Notes: a model not told the origin generated them from the sequence alone. DNA of 64,000 bases from Lichenicola sp964247755 (GCA_964247755.1 CAXTVX010000002.1:109743-173742); one strand, 5' to 3'. Shown: positions 9,644 through 17,850, counted from the stretch's first letter. Numbers and translations: made by a program.

Positions 9644-11002
9644 TCAGCCCTTCAGCGGCGACCAGGCCGGCGCCTCGGCGCCGCCAGGGGTCGGCACCGT
9701 GCGCTCGTTGAAGCCGGCGATGTCGATCTGCCCGAGCGAGGACGAGGCGCCGGCGCCGCGCCTGGCATAGGCCAGCACCCGGCCGTTGGGGCAGAAGGTG
9801 GGGCTGTCCACGGAGAAGCCGCGCGTCAGGATCCGCTCGCCGGTGCCGTCCGGCGCCATCACGCCGATCGAGAAGCCGCCGGAGCCGATGCGGGTGAAGG
9901 CGATCAGGTCGCCGCGCGGGCTCCATACTGGCGAGCCGTACTGGCCGGAACCGTAGGAGATGCGACGCGCGCCGCCGCCGCCGGCTCCCATGATGTAGAG
10001 CTGCGGGCTGCCGCCGCGGTCGGAGTTGAACACGATCTGGCCGCCGTCCGGGCTGTAGCACGGGCTGGTGTCGATGGCGCCGGAGTCGGTCAGCCGGCGC
10101 GAACCGCCGCCGCCGAGCCCCACGGTGTAGATGTCGGAGCCGCCGCCGCGTGTGGCGGACATCACCACCGAGCCGCCGTCGGGCGAGAAGCGCGGCGCGA
10201 AGGAGATGCCGGCAAACTCGCCCAGCACCTGCTGCCGGCCGCTGCCGAGGTCGAACAGGTACACCCGCGGCCGGTCGTTGGCGTAGCTCATGAAGGCGAT
10301 CTGGTCGCGGGTGGGGTGGAAGCGCGGCGTCTTCACCAGCCATTCGCCGCCGGTCAGCACCCGGTTGTTGGCGCCGTCCTGGTCCATGATCGCCAGCCGG
10401 GTGGTCTCGTGCGTGCGCGGGCCGGAGGTGGCGACGTAGCAGATGCGGGTGTCGAAATAGCCCTTGTCGCCCAGCATGCGCTCGTAGATCACGTCGGCGA
10501 TGATGTGGGCGATGCGTCGCCAGTTGCCGCCGCTGGTGGTGTAGGCGGTGCCCTGCAGCTGCTGCCCGGTCAGCACGTTCCACAACCGGAACTCCACCCG
10601 CACCCCGGCGCCGGAGCCGGCGGTGGTGCCCTGTGCCAGCGCCTGCGCGCCCATGCTCTTGTAGGGGGTGAAGTCCGGCACGCCGGGACCGCCGGCGGAC
10701 GGGGCCGCGGCGATCGGGCGGAACAGGCCGGAACCCGCCAGGTCGTTGTTGATCACCTGCGTCATCTGGTCGCCGATGCCGGGACCGAAGGAGGGGATCG
10801 CGATCGGGATCGGCGCCGTGCGGGCCTGGTCGACGGTGATCTCGGCGCCGCCTGGCCCCGATGCGGGCGCTCCGGGCGGCGCACCCCCCGGAACGTTCTG
10901 GCCGAAGGCGGTCAGCGGGATGGCGAGGATGCCGCCGGCAAGGCTGCTACCGAGGAGGCGTCGGCGCGTCAGGCCCTCGCTGCTCGCGCTGATGATGGAC
11001 AT
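9644..11002 (-). CDS. tolB: Tol-Pal system beta-propeller protein TolB
   Basis: Periplasmic propeller that binds Pal and is released by TolA. After the signal come the N-terminal alpha/beta domain (IPIAIPSFGPG...), then repeated WD-like blades (RFSPDGGSVVMSATRGGGSDIY, CYSPDGGQIVFNSDRGGSPQLY, VWSPRGDLIAFTRIG). The ATG at 11002 has an excellent GGAGA 8 nt upstream, giving 452 residues; the open frame upstream is ignored. The signal peptide contains TRRRLLGSS followed by a mildly hydrophobic stretch, which resembles a twin-arginine signal rather than the usual Sec signal of TolB. It lies 23 bp after tolA. Confidence 0.94.
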   Translation of the reverse strand: MSIISASSEGLTRRRLLGSSLAGGILAIPLTAFGQNVPGGAPPGAPASGPGGAEITVDQARTAPIPIAIPSFGPGIGDQMTQVINNDLAGSGLFRPIAAAPSAGGPGVPDFTPYKSMGAQALAQGTTAGSGAGVRVEFRLWNVLTGQQLQGTAYTTSGGNWRRIAHIIADVIYERMLGDKGYFDTRICYVATSGPRTHETTRLAIMDQDGANNRVLTGGEWLVKTPRFHPTRDQIAFMSYANDRPRVYLFDLGSGRQQVLGEFAGISFAPRFSPDGGSVVMSATRGGGSDIYTVGLGGGGSRRLTDSGAIDTSPCYSPDGGQIVFNSDRGGSPQLYIMGAGGGGARRISYGSGQYGSPVWSPRGDLIAFTRIGSGGFSIGVMAPDGTGERILTRGFSVDSPTFCPNGRVLAYARRGAGASSSLGQIDIAGFNERTVPTPGGAEAPAWSPLKG

Positions 11003-11025
11003 GGCGTTCTCTCCAGGCTCGCCCG

Positions 11026-12000
11026 TCACGGGCGGAAGACGAAGCTGAGCTGCTGGGTCCGGCCCAGCAGGTTGGAGGGGATCGGCAGCTTGGCGCATCT
11101 CGGATCCAGAACCGTGTTCTTGGCCCGTTCCGCTAGCGCGCGATATTGTGGATCGGCGTCCATACGTGCCTGGGTGTCTGGCTTGAAAAAGACCTGCCGT
11201 GCCTCACCCGTCGCATCCACAACTACTAGAAGGTGTGCGCTGAACGACGCGTAATTTCTCGCTTCCGTGTCTTCGCTATAGCATCCTCTCAACTCGTTCC
11301 CGATCGCCCGCTGCGCGCCGGCGCTGAGCTGGCCGGTCACGTCGCCGGCGCGCGACGGCGAGCCGCCCTGGTCGGGGTTGGCGCGGTGGCGCGGCGGGTG
11401 GGTCTGCGGCTGGTCGGCGCGAAACTTCTCCAGCGTCGCCAGCAGCGAATGGGTGTCGGGCTGCACGTTGCTGGTCTTGTTCGGCTGAGTCAGGTGCGAG
11501 GGCACTGTCGGCTTCGCCAGGTCGGGCTGCGGATGCGGCGTCGGCGGCGATGGGGCGTGGCTGGGTGCCGGGGGTGCCGGCTTCGGCGGCGGGGCACGCA
11601 CGGCGTCCGGCGACGGCGCCTGGATCTTGGGCGGAAGGTCGAGCGGCAGGATCGGCGCCGGGGCGGCTTCCGGCGGCGGCGGGGCCGGCGTGGGCGGCGG
11701 CGGCGGGGGTGGCGGCTCCTCCACCGGCACCGGCTCGGGCGGGGTCGGCGACACCGGTGCCGTCTTCTCCACCGCGGACGGCGCCGGCACCGGCTTGGTG
11801 GTGGGCTGGTCGCCGCGGCGCGACTGCGACGGCGGGCCGGTGAAGTCCATCTCGATCGACGGCGCGTCCGGCGGCTCCGGCGGCTTGGCGATCGGCGGCA
11901 GGGCGATGACGAAGCACAGCACCAGCAGGAGGTGCAGGCCACCGGAGACCAGTGCGGCCCGTTTCAGGCGGCTGGTGTCGTCAGGTCGCGTCCGGACCAC
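11026..12000 (-). CDS. tolA: TolA, inner-membrane anchor of the Tol-Pal system
   Basis: Energy-coupling protein with one N-terminal helix (about 14-36) that contacts TolQR, a long periplasmic linker and a C-terminal domain that contacts TolB/Pal. Here the linker (40-200) is Pro-rich (runs of PPPPP) rather than the Ala/Lys helix of E. coli. The C-terminal domain runs from about 235, contains a Cys pair (GCYSEDTEAR and DPRCAKL) and ends LSFVFRP. There are 324 residues. DNA for about the last 75 codons (11041-11285) is markedly AT-richer than the rest, with AGA, CTA and GTA codons rare elsewhere here. Identity is by position and architecture; the sequence itself is weakly conserved. Confidence 0.9.
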   Translation of the reverse strand: MVRTRPDDTSRLKRAALVSGGLHLLLVLCFVIALPPIAKPPEPPDAPSIEMDFTGPPSQSRRGDQPTTKPVPAPSAVEKTAPVSPTPPEPVPVEEPPPPPPPPTPAPPPPEAAPAPILPLDLPPKIQAPSPDAVRAPPPKPAPPAPSHAPSPPTPHPQPDLAKPTVPSHLTQPNKTSNVQPDTHSLLATLEKFRADQPQTHPPRHRANPDQGGSPSRAGDVTGQLSAGAQRAIGNELRGCYSEDTEARNYASFSAHLLVVVDATGEARQVFFKPDTQARMDADPQYRALAERAKNTVLDPRCAKLPIPSNLLGRTQQLSFVFRP

Positions 12001-12024
12001 GGTGGGGTTCCAGCGGGTCCGGTG

Positions 12025-12495
<471 letters not shown>

Positions 12496-12497
12496 GC

Positions 12498-13217
12498 TCA
12501 GACCCTTTCCTCGGACTGGCGCGACAGGATCGCGCCGAACTCGGTGCCGAACGCTTCCAGGCGGGCGGCGAAGCGGGACAGGTCCTGGTTGATCTTGTTG
12601 TAGGCGATCACCGCCGGGATCGCAGCGACCAGGCCGATCGCGGTGGCGAACAGCGCCTCGGCGATGCCGGGGGCCACCACGCTGAGGTTGGTGTTGTGCA
12701 TCGCCGCGATCGCCGAGAACGAGTGCATGATGCCCCACACGGTGCCGAACAGGCCGATGAAGGGTGCGGTCGAGCCGACGGTGGCGAGGAAGATCATCCA
12801 GCGCTCCAGCCGCTCCAGCTCACGCGTCACGGTGATGGCCATGGCGCGGTCGACACGCTCGCGCACGCTGCCGCGCGACAGGTCGGCGCCGGCAACGCGG
12901 GCGCTGCGCCGCCACTCGCCCATCGCGGCGCCGAACACGGCCGCCATCGGATGCGCCGGCTTGGCGCCGTCGGTCTCGTACAGGTCGTCCAGGCTGCCGC
13001 CGGACCAGAACCGGTCCTCGAATCCGGCAGCCTGCCGGTTGGCGCGACGGACCGAGACCGTCTTCTCGAAGATGATCGCCCAGACCCACACGCTGGCCCC
13101 GACCAGTCCCAGCATCACCAGCTTGACGACGAAGGAGGCCTGGATGAACAGGCTCCAGAGCGAAAGGTCCCCACCCGTCGCCGCAGCCAGGTTTGCCGCA
13201 TCAACCGCCCGATCCAA
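12498..13217 (-). CDS. tolQ: TolQ, MotA/TolQ/ExbB family proton-channel subunit
   Basis: Three-helix inner-membrane channel protein of the Tol-Pal motor. Helices lie at about 21-50, 135-160 and 180-205 (GSTAPFIGLFGTVWGIMHSF is the family signature). The chosen start is TTG at 13217: it is preceded by AAGGAGG with 5-nt spacing and gives MDRAVDAANL, followed by DLSLWSLF as expected for the family (239 residues). The frame is open 15 more codons to a GTG/ATG with no ribosome-binding site. It heads tolQRAB, and its upstream DNA contains a ybgC remnant instead of ybgC itself. Confidence 0.94.
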   Translation of the reverse strand: MDRAVDAANLAAATGGDLSLWSLFIQASFVVKLVMLGLVGASVWVWAIIFEKTVSVRRANRQAAGFEDRFWSGGSLDDLYETDGAKPAHPMAAVFGAAMGEWRRSARVAGADLSRGSVRERVDRAMAITVTRELERLERWMIFLATVGSTAPFIGLFGTVWGIMHSFSAIAAMHNTNLSVVAPGIAEALFATAIGLVAAIPAVIAYNKINQDLSRFAARLEAFGTEFGAILSRQSEERV

Positions 13218-13535
13218 ACGCGCCTCCTTCGCAGCACCCGACCCGGCCGGCCGGGCGCCCACCGTTCGCCGGGCTTCCTAGAGGGTTTTCAGCCGGAGCA
13301 GAAGCTTTGTCCCCTAGCCTGTTGCATGTGACCGGTTTTTAACCCGGCGGCAGGGCGGACCGGATGGGGCTCGGGCAGGCGCACCGGGCGCGGGCTGGCC
13401 GGACGCCGTTCCCGCAGCGCCGTGTGCATCGTCGCCAGGTCGTCGAGCCGAAGCCGGGGGTCATTCGGCCAGGGGCGCCATCAGGGCCGACCGACCGCGC
13501 AGCCCGGCGCCACCTCGCGTCGGCTGCTCGCGACC
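13218..13535. other. tolQ upstream region without an intact gene
   Basis: About 320 bp that holds the tolQ ribosome-binding site (13223-13229), the ybgC remnant (13369-13459), and a stretch around 13270-13345 with AT-rich patches that could contain the tolQRAB promoter, although no hexamer pair is convincing. Short open frames here have no ribosome-binding sites or recognisable products. Confidence 0.5.
13369..13459 (-). pseudogene. Remnant of a duplicated ybgC 3' region
   Basis: Two blocks match the intact ybgC downstream. Bases 13369-13392 match about 14189-14212 (23 of 24 identical), and a block around 13427-13451 matches one near 14337-14361 (24 of 25). In ybgC the blocks lie about 150 bp apart; here only about 58 bp, so an internal piece is deleted. 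Translated on the minus strand the remnant reads RLRLDDLAT..T.LRERRPAS joined to RPVRLPEP, the same residues as YbgC. A stop codon lies shortly upstream in frame and no start is visible. It lies between tolQ and the membrane-protein gene at 13536. Confidence 0.75.
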
Positions 13536-13925
13536 TCAGGTCGTCGGTCTCGATCGGCGCCGCAGTACGGCCCAACTGAACAACAGGATCCCGATAGCGA
13601 CGCCTCCCGCATGCGACACGGCATCAAGGTTCACGCGATGCACGCTCAGGATGTGCGCCGTCATCAGGACGAGGGCGACCATCGCCAGCCAAACGCCGAG
13701 CCGCCCGGACCTGCTGTTCCACGACGTCGATCCGGCGCCCGGGCCAGGGCTTTCCCGTCGGATCGAAGTGATGATCAGGACTGTGGTGATGAAGGCGCAG
13801 GCCAGGCTGACCAGCCTGATCATCGGAGAATAGGCGACGACGGCCAGATCGCTCAGCAGTGTCCAGGCCGCGCAAACGAGGCACAGAAGCCCCGTCGCCA
13901 TCGGAACCGATGCCATCGCCGCCAT
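13536..13925 (-). CDS. Small four-helix membrane protein, unknown
   Basis: I do not recognise this protein. From ATG 13925 (preceded by AGGGGGG) it has 129 residues and four hydrophobic segments, at about 9-30, 35-55, 75-95 and 104-122. The last, DAVSHAGGVAIGILLFSW, resembles the His-containing final helix of rhomboid proteases (A-H-x-G-G-x-x-x-G), but the rhomboid Ser motif (GxSG) is absent, so it could be a degenerate or truncated relative. GC is roughly 60 percent against about 70 around it. It interrupts the normally adjacent ybgC and tolQ, suggesting a horizontally acquired insert. The frame stays open 71 codons upstream, but that part is low-complexity and probably untranslated. Confidence 0.5.
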   Translation of the reverse strand: MAAMASVPMATGLLCLVCAAWTLLSDLAVVAYSPMIRLVSLACAFITTVLIITSIRRESPGPGAGSTSWNSRSGRLGVWLAMVALVLMTAHILSVHRVNLDAVSHAGGVAIGILLFSWAVLRRRSRPTT

Positions 13926-14156
13926 CCCCCCTGACTTCCAGCGACCTTCGCTTCCGGTTATGCCCGAGATGCGGAGCGAGGGCAGCCGTGTCGTGCCGAT
14001 GGCCGTGTTTGTCGTGTCGCCGCCATCGGTGCCGGCGCCGGCGACCCTGCCGCCTCGACACGGTGTCGCGAGCGCTGGAAGGCTGGTTCCGGCAGCACCG
14101 CGGCGACTTGGGAGTGGCGCGGCCGGCGTGCCGGGCAAGGGACCAGGGTGGCGTGC

Positions 14157-14564
14157 TCAGGCGGCGAGGCCGTCCAGCACCGTCGCCCAGGGCTCGGGCA
14201 GGCGCACCGGACGCAGGTCGAGGAGGCGCACGGTCGCCACCGTGACCTCGAGGGTGGCGGCGAGCACATCCCCGGCAGACAGCGCCTGCGCCAGGCGCAG
14301 GCTGGCGCCGCGCCGCTCCAGCAGCACGGTCTCCACCGTCGCCAGGTCGTCGAGCCGGAGCGGGCGGCGGTACTCGACGACAGCGCGGCGCACCACGAAG
14401 GCGATGCCGTGCCGCTCCAGCAGCGCCGACGCCGGCACCCCCGCGTCGCGCAGCGCCTCGCTGCGGCCGCGCTCGGCAAAGGCGAGGTACTGGGCGTGGT
14501 ACATCACCCCGCCGGCGTCGGTGTCCTCATAGTACACCCGGAACGCGATACGGTGCGCCGGCAC
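14157..14564 (-). CDS. ybgC: Acyl-CoA thioesterase YbgC
   Basis: Hotdog-fold thioesterase of the tol-pal cluster, thought to act on acyl-CoA or acyl-ACP at the membrane. It has 135 residues. The N-terminal signature FRVYYEDTDAGGVMYHAQYL contains the catalytic Asp loop (Y-E-D-T-D), and ERGRSEALRDAG follows as in the 4-hydroxybenzoyl-CoA thioesterase family. The GTG start at 14564 lies 7 bp after the ruvB stop. It lies downstream of ruvAB as in many alphaproteobacteria, but is separated from tolQ by about 0.9 kb. Confidence 0.93.
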   Translation of the reverse strand: MPAHRIAFRVYYEDTDAGGVMYHAQYLAFAERGRSEALRDAGVPASALLERHGIAFVVRRAVVEYRRPLRLDDLATVETVLLERRGASLRLAQALSAGDVLAATLEVTVATVRLLDLRPVRLPEPWATVLDGLAA

Positions 14565-14571
14565 GAGCGCG

Positions 14572-15624
14572 TCACTCCTCGGACAGCAGGTCGAACTGCA
14601 GCCGCTCGCCGGCCGGCGGCTTCAGCCCGAGATGGGCCCAGCCGCGATCGGCCAACACCCGGCCGCGGCTGGTGCGCAGCACCAGGCCCTCCTGGATCAG
14701 GAACGGCTCGACCACGTCCTCGAGCGTGTCGCGCGCTTCCGCCAGGGCGGCGGCCAGGGTTTCCACGCCGACCGGGCCGCCGTTGTGGTGCTCGGCGATT
14801 CGCCGGAGGTAGCGCCGGTCCATGGCGTCGAGCCCGAGCGTGTCCACCTCCAGACGCGACAGCGCCGCGTCGGCGAGCACGCGGTCCACCGGGCCGTCCG
14901 CGGTGCGGCCGACCGAGGCGAAGTCGCGCACCCGACGCAGCAGGCGGCCGGCCACGCGGGGCGTGCCGCGCGAGCGGCGGGCGATCTCCTCGGCGCCGTC
15001 CGGGCTGAGGGCGAAGCGCAGCTTCTCGGCACCCCGCGACACGATCCGGCGCAGCTCCTCGGGCGTGTAGAACACCAGGCGCAGCGGGATGCCGAAGCGG
15101 TCGCGCAGGGGCGTCGCCAGCAGGCCGGCGCGGGTGGTGGCGGCGACCAGGGTGAACGGCTGCAGGTCGATCCGCACCGAGCGGGCGGCAGGCCCCTCGC
15201 CGATGATCAGGTCGAGCTGGAAGTCCTCCATCGCCGGATACAGGATCTCCTCGATCGCCGGCTGCAGCCGATGGATCTCGTCGATGAACAGCACGTCGCG
15301 CGGCTGCAGGTTGGTCAGGATCGCGGCGAGGTCGCCGGAGCGCTGGATCACCGGGCCGGAGGTGGCGCGGAAGCCGACGCCCAGCTCGCGCGCCACGATC
15401 TGCGCCAGCGTGGTCTTGCCCAGCCCCGGCGGCCCGTGCAGCAGCACGTGGTCCAGCGCCTCGCCGCGTCCGCGCGCGGCCTGGATGAAGATCGACAGGT
15501 TCTCGCGGCTGGCGCGCTGGCCCACGAAGTCGTCGAGCCGCTGCGGGCGCAGCGTGGCCTCCGCCGCGTCCTCCTCGGCGCGACGCGAGTCGATCGTGCG
15601 CCGCTTGCCCTCGGCGTCGCTCAT
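14572..15624 (-). CDS. ruvB: Holliday junction branch migration helicase RuvB
   Basis: AAA+ motor that drives branch migration with RuvA during recombinational repair. There are 350 residues: RPQRLDDFVGQ at the N terminus, Walker A GPPGLGKT (about 64-71), Walker B LFIDEIHRL, sensor region AATTRAGLLATPLRDRFGI, and the C-terminal winged helix ending with LQFDLL. The start ATG overlaps the ruvA stop (4 bp), implying coupled translation. Confidence 0.97.
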   Translation of the reverse strand: MSDAEGKRRTIDSRRAEEDAAEATLRPQRLDDFVGQRASRENLSIFIQAARGRGEALDHVLLHGPPGLGKTTLAQIVARELGVGFRATSGPVIQRSGDLAAILTNLQPRDVLFIDEIHRLQPAIEEILYPAMEDFQLDLIIGEGPAARSVRIDLQPFTLVAATTRAGLLATPLRDRFGIPLRLVFYTPEELRRIVSRGAEKLRFALSPDGAEEIARRSRGTPRVAGRLLRRVRDFASVGRTADGPVDRVLADAALSRLEVDTLGLDAMDRRYLRRIAEHHNGGPVGVETLAAALAEARDTLEDVVEPFLIQEGLVLRTSRGRVLADRGWAHLGLKPPAGERLQFDLLSEE

Positions 15625-16226
15625 CGCGCCAGCTCCTTCAGGCTGTCACGGATCACCGTGTCCAGCCGCGCCCCCTGCCCCAGCCGCTCGACCACGCGCC
15701 CCACCACCGGATGCGCCTCGACCCGGCGGAAGCCGAGCCCGGCCAGGGCCGCCAGCGCGTCCCCCTCGATCCCGCCGGCGCCGACCTGTCCGGCCGCGGC
15801 AGTCGTTCCGCTGCCGGTCGGCATCACGCCGGCCTTGTCCTTCAGCTCGCCCAGGATGCGGTCCGCCAGGCGCGGGCCGACGCCGGGGGCCCGCGTCAGG
15901 CTGGCGCGGTCGGCGCTGGCGATGATCGCGACTAGGTCGCGCGGCGACATCGCCGACAGGATGCCGAGCGCCACCTTGGCGCCGACGCCCTGCACGGTGG
16001 TGAGCAGCCGGAACCAGTCGCGCTCGGCCGCCTCGGCGAAGCCGTAGAGCAGGATCGCGTCCTCGCGCACCACCGTCTCGACCAGCACGCGTGCCAGTTC
16101 CGGCGGATGCGGCAGCGCCGACAGGGTGCGGGTCGAGGCCTGCACGAGGTAGCCGACCCCCTGGACGTCCAGCACGCAGCGGTCGGATTCGACCTGCGCC
16201 AGCAACCCGGTGAGGAGGGCGATCAT
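15621..16226 (-). CDS. ruvA: Holliday junction DNA-binding protein RuvA
   Basis: Tetrameric protein that binds four-way junctions and loads RuvB. There are 201 residues: an OB domain from MIALLTGLLAQVESDRCVLDVQGVGYLV, helix-hairpin-helix motifs (VQGVGAKVALGILS, APGVGPRLADRILGELKDK), an acidic/Ala linker and domain III (ALAGLGFRRVEAHPVV). The ATG at 16226 is the family start, although no ribosome-binding site is evident. ruvC, often immediately upstream, is not in the window. Confidence 0.95.
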   Translation of the reverse strand: MIALLTGLLAQVESDRCVLDVQGVGYLVQASTRTLSALPHPPELARVLVETVVREDAILLYGFAEAAERDWFRLLTTVQGVGAKVALGILSAMSPRDLVAIIASADRASLTRAPGVGPRLADRILGELKDKAGVMPTGSGTTAAAGQVGAGGIEGDALAALAGLGFRRVEAHPVVGRVVERLGQGARLDTVIRDSLKELAR

Positions 16227-16401
16227 GCCGGGAGATGCCGGAGGAGCGGGGCGGGGGCCGGGGCAGTCGAGAACAAGGAAGGGTTCCGTCGCAGCGGGGA
16301 AGGCACGAGCGCTCCATAGCACGCCACGTCCCGCAGGCAGAGGATCGCCTCGCCAGCCGGTGTGCGACGCGGCCCGCAGCCGCGCAGCCGGGCCGGGGAG
16401 C

Positions 16402-16436
16402 GGTTGCGCGCACGGGAAGCGGCCGTGCGCGCAACC
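16402..16436. repeat. Perfect 14-bp inverted repeat, 7-nt loop
   Basis: GGTTGCGCGCACGG (16402-16415) and its exact complement CCGTGCGCGCAACC (16423-16436) surround GAAGCGG. There is no U-tract on either side, so it is not a textbook intrinsic terminator. It could be a structured leader for ruvA, a bidirectional transcription block or an operator. It is one of the strongest secondary-structure signals in the window. Confidence 0.8.
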
Positions 16437-16592
16437 ATGACGCGCGTTGCACAAGGGACGGGTCAGGCCGCACAAGAACGGTTTGATAGCAGAACATCAT
16501 TATTGCGACGTCATTTTCCGGATCTACCGGCTTGCTAACGAGCAGTCGGTGCTCTACTCCGGCCAGGTCATGTCGGAACAACAAGGAGCCTT

Positions 16593-16640
16593 ATGAGGAA
16601 CGCGTATCGGATTGTTATCTTCATGATCTTGCATGTGTAG
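16593..16640 (+). CDS. Possible 15-residue leader peptide
   Basis: ATG at 16593 is preceded by AAGGAG with 5-nt spacing and encodes MRNAYRIVIFMILHV followed by TAG. The peptide has two basic residues then a hydrophobic stretch. It lies 100 bp upstream of the secreted-protein gene at 16741, in the AT-rich half of the intergenic region. It could be a leader ORF controlling the downstream gene, or chance. It contains no run of a single amino acid, so classical attenuation is not suggested. Confidence 0.35.
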   Translation: MRNAYRIVIFMILHV

Positions 16641-16740
16641 ACTGTAATTTCTCGATGTGATGCCGCCTGGTTCGGCACGGCGCTAACGGAACGACAAGCG
16701 CCCGCATTCCCGTGAGATCATCTGATCAAGGAACATCTCG

Positions 16741-17826
16741 ATGAACATTCGCATCCGCATCGTCCTGGCATGCACCATGTCATCCTTCGCCGCCGCCAAG
16801 GCAGGCGCACAGGCCCTTCCGACCATCACCAGCCCGGTAGTCCTCAACCTGACGGCGCCTGGCGGCGGTGCGTTCGCGGCCGAGGCGGTGACGCTGTCGT
16901 CGCCGGGAAGCGGCACCAACGGTCCGCAGACGGCGCAGGTCGGCATGAACGTGAAGTGTAACAAGAGCAACTATCTCGCGGCGAACACCGTCGGCGAGGT
17001 CGACTGCCTGTACGCGACACTGCGGCAGGACGGCCCGAACAGCGACGGCAGCGGCCTGCTGGTCGACACGCAGAACACCGGCATGGGCTTCCTTTCCGAT
17101 ACCGAGATGGTCGCATCGTCCGTCAATCGTGCGACCAACGTCGCCAACCTGGCCGTCGACATCCAGGAAGGCGTCATCAACCTCGGCACCACCATGTACG
17201 GCGCCACCTACGACGCGACGATCGGCAACGGCGACACCGCCGTGCTGGTGCAGGCGAAGTCCGGTGCGTCCTGGAACTACGCCCTGCGTGCCATGGACGG
17301 CTCGGGCGTGCAGTACTTCTCGCTCGATGGCCACGGCAACACGATCCAGAACGGCACCGCGCGGATCAACGGAGTTTACGTCAGCGGCGTACTGCAGGCG
17401 AGCGCCTCGGCGGTGGAAGGCGTGGCACGAGCGCGCATGGTGAGGAAGGCGGACTGCGGAACGATCCTGCGCAGCACGTCCGACACGTCGCTCAGGCTCA
17501 CGGTGCCGAACGGGCTGCCGGTAGGATGCCGGATCGATGTCGTCCAGGCCGGACAAGGCACCGTCCTGATCGCCGGTACCGGCGCCATGCGCAGCGAACG
17601 CCTCGCGGCGCAGTCCGCGGTGCAGGGAACACGCGGGCGATATGCCGAAGCCTCGTTGCTGATCGACAGCGGATCCAGCTTCCTGGTCGGCGGCCAGGTG
17701 TCGGATGCGGCCGGTGCGGCAGCGGCTGGTGCGGCGCTGGCCGACGCCGACAGGCCTCGGCGCTCCGGCGCGTCGCCGACCGTGTCGCTCGCAGCCTGGC
17801 AGCCGGCGGACGCGTCGGCGCACTGA
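16741..17826 (+). CDS. Secreted protein of unknown function
   Basis: I do not recognise a named family. The 361-residue protein starts MNIRIRIVLACTMSSFAAAKAGAQA, a Sec signal with likely cleavage after AQA; AAGGA lies 9 nt upstream of the ATG. The mature part is rich in Gly, Thr, Ser and Asn with beta-type periodicity. The second half (about 225-335: DCGTILRSTSDTSLRLTVPNGLPVGCRIDVVQAGQGTVLIAG) resembles beta-strand domains seen in phage-tail-like and surface-exposed Acetobacteraceae proteins. The C-terminal 40 residues are Ala-rich. It has its own long upstream region and is convergent with the gene at 17851. Confidence 0.7.
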   Translation: MNIRIRIVLACTMSSFAAAKAGAQALPTITSPVVLNLTAPGGGAFAAEAVTLSSPGSGTNGPQTAQVGMNVKCNKSNYLAANTVGEVDCLYATLRQDGPNSDGSGLLVDTQNTGMGFLSDTEMVASSVNRATNVANLAVDIQEGVINLGTTMYGATYDATIGNGDTAVLVQAKSGASWNYALRAMDGSGVQYFSLDGHGNTIQNGTARINGVYVSGVLQASASAVEGVARARMVRKADCGTILRSTSDTSLRLTVPNGLPVGCRIDVVQAGQGTVLIAGTGAMRSERLAAQSAVQGTRGRYAEASLLIDSGSSFLVGGQVSDAAGAAAAGAALADADRPRRSGASPTVSLAAWQPADASAH

Positions 17827-17850
17827 AGCGGGCTTCCGCGGGCCGGAGCG

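Larger units (their letters stand above)
16227..16740. other. 514-bp non-coding region between ruvA and a secreted-protein gene
   Basis: Divergent intergenic region. The ruvA side is GC-rich and contains the perfect 14-bp inverted repeat at 16402-16436. From about 16475 to 16740 the DNA becomes clearly AT-richer and contains a 15-codon ORF with a strong ribosome-binding site (16593-16640) and several loose promoter-like hexamers (TTGATA near 16488, TTGTTA near 16612). I see no tRNA, rRNA or recognisable structured RNA. Confidence 0.5.

Noticed and set aside
11627..11760. Tandem GGC-rich repeats in tolA resembling a repeat array or CRISPR
   Set aside because: They encode the Pro-rich linker of TolA; unit lengths vary and there are no spacers.
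17827..17850. Terminator between the convergent genes at 16741 and 17851
   Set aside because: The 24-bp gap contains no inverted repeat long enough to call.
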